A stretch of 64,000 nt of DNA from Neospora caninum Liverpool (taxonomy: Eukaryota; Apicomplexa; Conoidasida; Eucoccidiorida; Sarcocystidae), in NCBI RefSeq assembly GCF_000208865.1, contig NC_018391.1, positions 434,001 to 498,000 on the forward strand, read 5' to 3'. Positions 57,421 through 64,000 of this stretch are shown piece by piece. Position numbers and translations under genes: made by a program. The notes under the pieces are model-generated. The model was not told the DNA's origin. It was given only the letters and a program-made list of their open reading frames with translations, and searched no databases. Within the stretch, counting starts at the first letter, position 1. Each line of letters begins with the position of its first letter.

Positions 57421-57496
57421 CGCTCAGCCAGGACCGAGGTTCGCGTCGGGAAGACGCACGCTCAGCCAGGACCGAGGTTCGCGTCGGGAAGACGCA
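57421..57496. repeat. 38-bp tandem duplication
   Basis: Two apparently identical head-to-tail 38-base copies (57421-57458 and 57459-57496), G+C-rich, ending next to a GCATGC site. It lies about 0.7 kb after the TKL stop codon. Confidence 0.95.
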
Positions 57497-58683
57497 CGCA
57501 TGCTTGAGCCCTTAAACTCTCGAAACGAAGAAGCGAATGCTTTCGCGAGATCGAGGCCGTGGAATCGAGAGGTCTGGCCATTCCACCGATCTCTCGCCGC
57601 GCCTGTGTGTGCTTACGACCGCGGGGATGTCCACAGTCGTTGTCTCGCTCCACGCAATCGCACTTGACACTAGGAAGAGGCGTTCACATCTGAGTGACTC
57701 CGAGGAAAAATCCAGTTCACCAGCAAGTGGAATGGTGTTCGCACTGCATCAGGCTGTCTTCTCCCCGGAGACAAAGACTCCCCATAGGGTATTGGAACCC
57801 GCCACTGAAGTTCGACTATCCGTTTCACAAGAGAGAGCGAATTCCTCGGTTTACACTCTCCCCTTGGCGGGGAGTGTGTCCTACGCTGCGATAAGGTTGG
57901 ACCGCAGATCTCGCATGCATTTGTTTAGAGGATCCGAGATCTAGCGTTTTGATGGAGCCCAGATGGAAATGTGGAACTAGGACCAGTTGAACGCTGCGGA
58001 ACTTCCACAAAATATCAGGGTGGGGCGCGAAAGGCCCAACCAGCTGCCACGTGCACGACGGGAAATCCAGCAATGATAGACACATTCTGCATCCGCAAGC
58101 GCGTCTCTGTTTTAGCACTCAGACGCTTGGCTGGCGATCGATCTTGCCTTTTCGACGTTTTGTTTTCTATCTGGACGTATTTATCTTCCTACGTGTAAAA
58201 GGGGGTTCTAGGATCTCCGGTGCGAACACCGCGTTCCAACGGGCCTTTCCTCCTCAGCGCGAGCCTCGAGGTGAATCTCTGTCCCAGTTTTGGAATCACC
58301 GAAAAGAACCTTCATTCAACCGCGAAAACCAGGTTTCAGGAATGCCAAACACGTTAGATCCGTCTCTTCCTTAAAAAAAACGCCCGGGAGGAAAAACGGT
58401 ACCTGACCCGTGCTTTCTAGCAAAGTACGCGCTCGCCTTTCTCGAGTCAGAAAACTCCGTACCTTCTCTCCCTTGTTTCCCTGCCTCGCTGTGCGAGCCT
58501 GTCACTCTGACAACAGTGTTTCCGCGCTTCTTTACACACCACCCCCTTTTCTCTCCACGACGACTTTCTCTCGGCGCCTCAGGGCGTTCTCAGAGGTTGA
58601 CCAGAGCCTCCGCGTTCTTCAGCCGCGCGACACGTTGTCAGGCTGCGAAACAGAGAAACATTCTCTTCTCCCGCGAAGCGGAA

Positions 58684-58724
58684 TGAATCCGACGCTCGCT
58701 CATTTGAATCCGACGCTCGCTCAT
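58684..58724. repeat. ~20-bp tandem duplication
   Basis: Two near-identical copies of a unit containing GAATCCGACGCTCGCTCAT, in the spacer. Confidence 0.9.
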
Positions 58725-59879
58725 GCAGACCTCCGCGAAAAAAATCTATTTGGGCGTACTCTGCTTTTTGAAACCGTGCGCCACCGGGCGTGCGGATGTC
58801 TCCGTTGTCCAGTTCTCCGCGCGTTGCGTCTCCGCCGGCGATGGATTGCGACAGGAAAGAAAAAAGCAACTGTCTCTGCGCGCGACTCAGGGGTGTGCCG
58901 CCTTCTCGGCACGCGTTTGAGAAGTCCGCAAGCGCGTTTTCCCCCAAAAATAAAGAGCTCCCCGCAAAAAAACCGGCAGACCTTTTCCCTCTCTGCACTC
59001 GGAAACCCCGCACGAGCGCGCGGCTCTTAGGCCTTCTCACGCTCTCTGACGGAAACTCACCTGTCTCCAGCAGTCTCCGGCCGCGACAGCGCACCTTCGC
59101 GTCGCGCTGAAACGCCAGAAACTCGTTCCCTCGCAAAACGCCCAAAACGGTACGCCTAACTCAACTCCACCGTACACACACACACAAGGCTCTGTCTCTC
59201 TTCTTTTGCCCTTGTTCACGCCTCTCCTTCTATCCGTCCTCTGTTCTTTCTTCTCTTTCTCTTCTCTCCCTTCCGTCTCCTCCCTCTCTCTGAGACTTGC
59301 TGCCGCGATCGGCCGCCTGCGTGCGGGCGTGCGTCTCTCAGCGGTCTACCCCCCCCCTCCCCCCGACGAGGAGGGTTTTCCTTGGGCGCGCCTCGTGCGC
59401 ATTCCCGTTCTTGGAAATCTCCCTTGACAGCCGTCGCCGTCGCTCCCAGTGCGCACATCTCGACCGCCTCAAAAAAATACATTTCTTTCAGTCCCAGGCG
59501 GCTCCACCGAGGAAGCGAGGTGGGCGGGCGGCCGTACACGGACCTACGTGAAAATCCGCCGACGCCCGCTGGAGTCCCCATCTCCCCAAAATACAACTCC
59601 CCCGTGGGGCGTGGTCACCACGCGCGAGATGCACTGAAAAAAAGCACAGACATGCACAAACGCACCTCTCGCCCCCGCCACAGACGCTTTTGCGCTCACT
59701 GTCACGGCGAAAAAAGAGAGAAGGAAGCATTAGCGAGAAGGGACAGCGAGGTGTACAGACACACACCCCAACCGCCTCTCCGTGAATCCAAGTCGTTGAA
59801 GAAGTTGAAGAGCTGCCCCACTTTTTAGCAACAGCAAAACGGCTTCGAGCGGGAGTCGCGCGAGACAAAAACAGCGCGC

Positions 59880-62800
59880 CTAAAACGAGGGCTTTGCTCG
59901 GGACTTGGCGGTCGCGAAGTGGCTCTTGGACAGCACGACAGCGAGGCTGTGCGCCTCCTTTTCGAGGGCTCCCAGATGCAGCAAGGCGTGCCGCAGAACC
60001 CGCAGATTCCACTCCACCAAGTGAGGCCGATCGAAGTGGTCTTCGCGGACGACGCATGCAACGCGCAACGCCTCGTCGATGGCAAACACCAGAAACAACT
60101 TCCCGGACGTCAAGTGCACAAGATACGTCTCTTCAGACTTGATGCGCGCGCCGACAGACGCCGAGGAATCGAGAGACTCCACACGCTTTTCTTCTTCCAC
60201 GAGAAAACCGACCTCAGACTGCTTGCACGGAAAGTCAGTCCGAGAACCGAAAGAGCCACGAAATCCACGATCCGCATCAGACACCATCCTCTCTTCCTCT
60301 TCTCTCTCTCGTCCTTCTCCCTGTTGTGGTTTCACTCCCTCTTGTGTCTCTCCTTTGTCTCCTTCTCCCTCTTCTCTCTTTCCTTCTCCCTCTTCTCTCT
60401 CTCGTCCTTCTCCCTGCTGTGGTTTCACTCCCTCTTGTGTCTCTCCTCTGTCTCCGTCTCCCTCTTCCCTCTTTCCTTCTCCCTCTTCTCTCTCTCGTCC
60501 TTCTCCCTGCTGTGGTTCCCCTCCCTCCGGTGTCTCTCCTCCGTTTTCCTCTCCTTCTCGTTGTCCTTGTTCTCCCTCTTCGCTTTCCTCTGCATGTTTT
60601 CCGCCCGGTCGAGCTCTGCTCTGTGCGAGTCGTCGCGCACGCTCTTTCACACTGCCCCGCTTTTCTGCTGCGTAAATCGCCTTCAAATCGCCTCCGAGCT
60701 CGACAATTTCCGCCGCGAGTTCGAAGGTTCGAGGATCGACGGCGGCCGCGTCGCCTGCCAGGCAAAGCTTGAGCTGCGCGTCGAAAAGCAACGCCTTCTC
60801 CAGACGGCACAGCCGGCAGAGCCGCGCAAGCAATTCCCGACACATCTCACTATGATGGAAGAGCCGCTGGAAAACACAAAAACGCACAATCTGGGAAACC
60901 AGCTCCTTCCCCACTCTTTGCGCGACGCGAAATGCGATTCGCAGCATCGACACTCTTTTGCGATACACCCCTCCACTCGTGTGTGTGTGTGTGTGTGCAT
61001 CTGGAAACGAAAGAGCCGGATTCGGTCTTCCTCCCGGCGCCGAATCTAACACGTACTCTAACACGTACACCTTTAAATATCGGACAGACAGTAACCTGTC
61101 AAAGGTAGGCATCCACGAAACGCTGGAAAGGGAAGAAACCTTTTCCACGCACTGCTCACCTGAACAGCCCGACTGCACGCTTGGAAGATCGAAGCATCGT
61201 AGATGCACGTGTTGGTGACGCAGAAGCGCGGGGGTGCGCTCGACTCTGGTAACGCCTCATCTGCCGCTCTCTCGTTGTTTCCGCGCTCTTCTTGAGTTCC
61301 CTCGTAAAGAGACACGGGAGGTTCCTTCTCTTCCTCGATGACGCCGAGTTTCTCGTCTGCGACGGCGTTCAGCAACTGAACGCGCAGACGGGATTCCACC
61401 TCGCGCGCCGCGGGCCCCGGCGACAGGTCTTCGCTTCCGGAGACATCAGCCTCGGCTTTGTGGAGGAAAATCTGAAACGCAGGCAACGCCCAAAAAAACG
61501 AGCGCTGTTCTCCACTCCTGCACGCCAAACCCGCTCTCGTCTGAGGCGCACACACGACGGGCGAACAAAGGCAAAACTTCCGCCTCTACAGGCGTCTAGA
61601 GAGAAGACAGAGAGGGAAGGCGAAGAAGAGAAATAACCAGTCAGAAAACCCGCACCACATGGCAAGAAGGAGAGGAGAAAGAGCGGAAGAGATGAGAAAG
61701 AGAGCGGAGGCGGTGATCCCTCTGTTGTCTTCTTCCTGCAGATCCTGTCCGCCCTGAACTTTTTCTGTTTTCGTCCGGTTCCCCCGCGCACCTCGACGAA
61801 GAGTGCGGGATTGATTCGCCACACTTGCTTCAGAAACGCCGTGGTTTGAGACACGTCAGTTTGCAACGTTTCGCTTTGGATGTCGAAAACAAAGACGAGG
61901 CAGTCTGCTCGGCGGAGCAACTCGTCCCAGCCGGCGTCTTCCTCCTCGAAGTCTGTGCCCGCGAGCGAGAGCGAGGATGCCGGAAAGGAGGTGAAGGAAG
62001 CTTTCGTGGAGATGAAATCGCTGATCGGATGCGGGTAAATGGACGCGGAAGAAGACCCGCGAAGAACTCCGGACGGCGCAGTCGCGAGCGGCGAGGCAGT
62101 TGCGACCGCGCCGAGCTGAACCGCCTCGAGGACAAAGCTGCCAGGCAGCACCGTGACGACGAAATCGAGCAGAGAGCCCGAGTGCGCGGAAATAACCTCG
62201 GCCTAAAGACGGAAAAAAAGAGCCAGGGAGAGCGCGGCGGATACACACAGCGGAAAACGCCGCGCAGAAACCGCACGGGGAGAGAAGGGGCGTCTTTCCG
62301 AGTGAAGAGGTCGAGACCAGAGAGGAAAGACAAAGATGGAGTCCAGAGGAAGAACGAAAAGAAACGGGAAAAGAGAAAGGGCAAGAGAAAGAAGGGCAAG
62401 AGAAAGAAGGGGAAAGAGAAAGAAGGGGAAAGAGAAAGAAGGGGAAAGAGGGAGATGGAGCTAAGGAGCAAAAAGAGACAAAATAGAGGAAACAGGTTTT
62501 TTCAGTTTTGGTGTATGCGTGGATTCGTGTGCTGACCTTTTGGTGTTTCCCACCGTAGTTTAAGGTTTTGTGGGGAGGGACGCGCTGAAAAACGACGCGA
62601 GCAATCGAGGATTTTCCACTTCTAGGCAGCCCCGCAATCACAAGGTTCGGCGTCGTTTCGTCGAGGAATCTGCGAAAAGAGACACACTCGTCGCAGACGG
62701 GGACTGTCCAAACCGTGCTTTGCGTGCCTTTTCTCACTCGAGCGAGAGCCTTTTCTCACTCGAGCGAGAGCCTTTTCTCACTCGAGCAAGAGCCTTTTCT

Positions 62801-63778
62801 CACTCGAGCAAGAGCCTTTTCGCAGAGAAACGATCAGGTGAAACCGAGGATTCAAAACAGTCTCAGCAACGACAGAAAGCCGCGTTGCCGCATCTCGCGC
62901 CTGCGTCAACGAGGAGAACGGAAGACAGCAAGAAGAGAGAGAAGAGAAAGAGAAGAGAGAGTAGAGAGGGAGAAGAGAAGGAGAAGAGAGAGAAAAGAGA
63001 GAAGAGAGAGAGAAAAGAGAGAAGAGAGAGAGAAGAGAGAGATAGAAGGAACCGAGAAGGCACCGAGAAGATATCAGAGAGAAGAACGAGAAAGACAGAG
63101 AGAAGAAGGAAGAATTCCGTGGGAGACGCGAATCCGGGTCGACGCGAAAAGGAGATGAGCGAAGCCGGGGCGTCTCCACGTTCCGCAAAAACACCAAAAA
63201 CGAAACTCTCACGGGAGAGAACGAGGCGAGACACAAGTCGAGCGTGGAAGACGAGCTCGGTGGTGGGGCGGGGAAATGTTTCCAGACAAGAGAGAAGCGA
63301 GAAACACAGAATGTGTAAGAGCGAAATCGAGAACAGGCAGAGCAACACAGGAAACCACCCAGACGAGGACCGGAGAAAGATAGACCAGCTGGTTTAGCCC
63401 ACCTTGCCTCGGTCTTCCTCTCTCCGTCCCAGCTCTCCTTCCTCCTCTGTTCTCCTCTCGATCCTTTTCATGTCTCCCACGTGTTTCGTCGTGCGATCCT
63501 CGCGCCTTCCCTTGACCTTCCGAGGGCTCTCTGCGAGACGTACCGGAGTTTGTCGAGTTTGTTCACGAAGAGACGATCGAGCGACTTCAGCGGCGCGGCG
63601 GCGAAGTGAGACGAGAAGGACGCGGAGGGAAGGAACGAGAAGGCCGAAGAATCCGAAGGAGCGGAGTCAGAGGAAGAAGAGTCGGAGGACGCGAGCGCAG
63701 CGAGCGGTGCCGCGGAAGAGGAACTCTCAGCTGGACGCGAGACTCCGGTCTCTTCAGGAGAGAGAGAAGCAGTCGTTT
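59880..63778 (-). CDS. RagC/D (Gtr2)-type GTPase, 5 exons seen, 5' end unresolved
   Basis: Small GTPase of the Rag/Gtr family, which in other eukaryotes acts as a RagA/B-RagC/D dimer that recruits TORC1 to the lysosome or vacuole. Exons on the minus strand: 63778-63544, 62669-62537, 62202-61792, 61471-61160 and 60866-59880, in phase. After a Ser-rich start comes the G1 loop NLVIAGLPRSGKSSIARVVF, closer to RagC than RagA. The G3 region reads TVLPGSF where Rags have WDFPGQ. LVFVFDIQSETLQ follows. G4 reads FLHKAEAD instead of HKxD. The C-terminal roadblock-like domain is clear: LEKALLFDAQLKLCLAG, VELGGDLKAIYAA, KLFLVFAIDEALRVACVVRE and LRVLRHALLHL. A Glu/Gly-rich 31-residue repeat array interrupts it. 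The first exon shown needs one preceding base, so the initiator lies in an exon between 63780 and 64000 or beyond the window. Confidence 0.91.
60300..60540 (-). repeat. 93-bp coding tandem repeat in Rag GTPase
   Basis: A landmark in the unit recurs at 60311, 60404 and 60497, an exact 93-base period. On the coding strand it makes a 31-residue Glu/Gly/Arg repeat containing KPQQGEGRERE. It lies inside the C-terminal domain. Confidence 0.92.
62380..62460. repeat. Purine tandem repeat (GAAAGAAGGGGAAAGA type)
   Basis: About four copies of a roughly 18-base purine unit in the Rag intron 62203-62536, just after the P-loop exon. Confidence 0.8.
62722..62825. repeat. ~23-bp array with CTCACTCGAGCGAG core in Rag intron
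   Basis: Four to five head-to-tail copies, each containing the near-palindrome CTCACTCGAGCGAG or its CTCACTCGAGCAAG variant. It sits in the intron 62670-63543, about 55 bases upstream (transcription sense) of the acceptor of the P-loop exon. Confidence 0.92.
62935..63060. repeat. GA-rich simple repeat in Rag intron
   Basis: (AGAGAGAAGAG)n-type purine tract on the plus strand, pyrimidine-rich in the transcript. It lies in the same intron as the 23-bp array. Confidence 0.8.
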
Positions 63779-64000
63779 CTAAAAAGCGAGAAGCGAGGGA
63801 AAAGCGGGTCAGCGAACGGCGCTCTCTCATCTTTTCTCCCACCCAAGAGCACACCAAAAAAAGGGAGAAAAGCCCGAGAAGGAAACCAGCGGAGCGGGAG
63901 GAAGACCGGTGTGTTTTCAGGAGCGGGGGTTTGAGGACTTGAGAGATTCCGAGCTCGTGTGCATCGAGGCGACCTCTCCCAGACTTCTCTGCAAGGCCTT

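Larger units (their letters stand above)
56702..59879. other. Convergent spacer between TKL kinase and Rag GTPase
   Basis: About 3.2 kb between two convergent 3' ends. It contains two tandem duplications (57421-57496 and 58684-58724), several AT-rich patches and GCATGC sites. No ORF has family motifs. A polypyrimidine stretch at 59215-59300 could be the 3' flank of the Rag gene. Confidence 0.55.

Noticed and set aside
60277..60843. 188-codon Arg/Thr-rich minus-strand ORF
   Set aside because: Alternate frame of the Rag repeat array; the other frame carries the conserved Rag blocks on both sides.
62722..62825. CRISPR-like array
   Set aside because: Units are directly adjacent without unique spacers, lie in a eukaryotic intron, and there are no cas genes.

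Overview
The window is nuclear DNA of a coccidian apicomplexan. The best fit is the Toxoplasma/Neospora/Hammondia group (Sarcocystidae). Reasons seen directly: G+C-rich genes cut by introns with GT/AG ends, huge serine-rich or acidic inserts inside conserved domains, purine (usually A) at -3 of start codons, recurring GCATGC palindromes, and (TA)n and (TATC)n arrays in introns and spacers. No bacterial-type operons, rRNA, tRNA, transposon or CRISPR array was seen. Species was not proven.

Seven of the eight gene models below were built exon by exon from splice-site phase plus protein-family motifs, and the eighth is a single-exon ORF. Left to right: (1) NAD(P) transhydrogenase, + strand, 841-6122, beta half fused before alpha half. 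(2) An EEP-fold nuclease of the CCR4/nocturnin type, - strand, 14490-7794, ten exons with all catalytic motifs. (3) Rad4/XPC DNA-damage recognition protein, + strand, 15315-23874, seven exons; it diverges from gene 2 across an ~0.8-kb shared promoter. (4) A single-exon protein with two hydrophobic segments and coiled coils, - strand, 28236-26206. (5) A four-exon unknown with a coiled-coil tail, + strand, 29810-32749. (6) An unknown Ser/Arg/Glu-rich coiled-coil protein, + strand, 36182-38389. (7) A giant (about 3634 aa) kinase of the tyrosine-kinase-like group, + strand, 42204-56701: leucine-rich repeats, a very acidic region, a plant-type EDR1/CTR1 domain split by a long insert, and a complete kinase domain. 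(8) A RagC/D-type (Gtr2) GTPase, - strand, 63778-59880, whose 5' end is not resolved or lies beyond the window.

The genes do not form a pathway. Themes are mitochondrial-type redox and proton coupling (1), mRNA decay (2), nucleotide excision repair (3), plant-like signalling (7) and nutrient/TORC1-type signalling (8). Genes 4, 5 and 6 look lineage-restricted. The spacers (6.1-7.8, 23.9-26.2, 32.8-36.2, 38.4-42.2, 56.7-59.9 kb) hold repeats and UTR-like sequence and no gene I can defend, apart from one possible small secreted ORF at 33616.

The most noteworthy items are the LRR-EDR1-kinase architecture, the Rag-like GTPase with degenerate G3/G4 motifs and a 31-residue repeat array, and the ~730-residue insertion that splits the transglutaminase fold of the XPC homologue.
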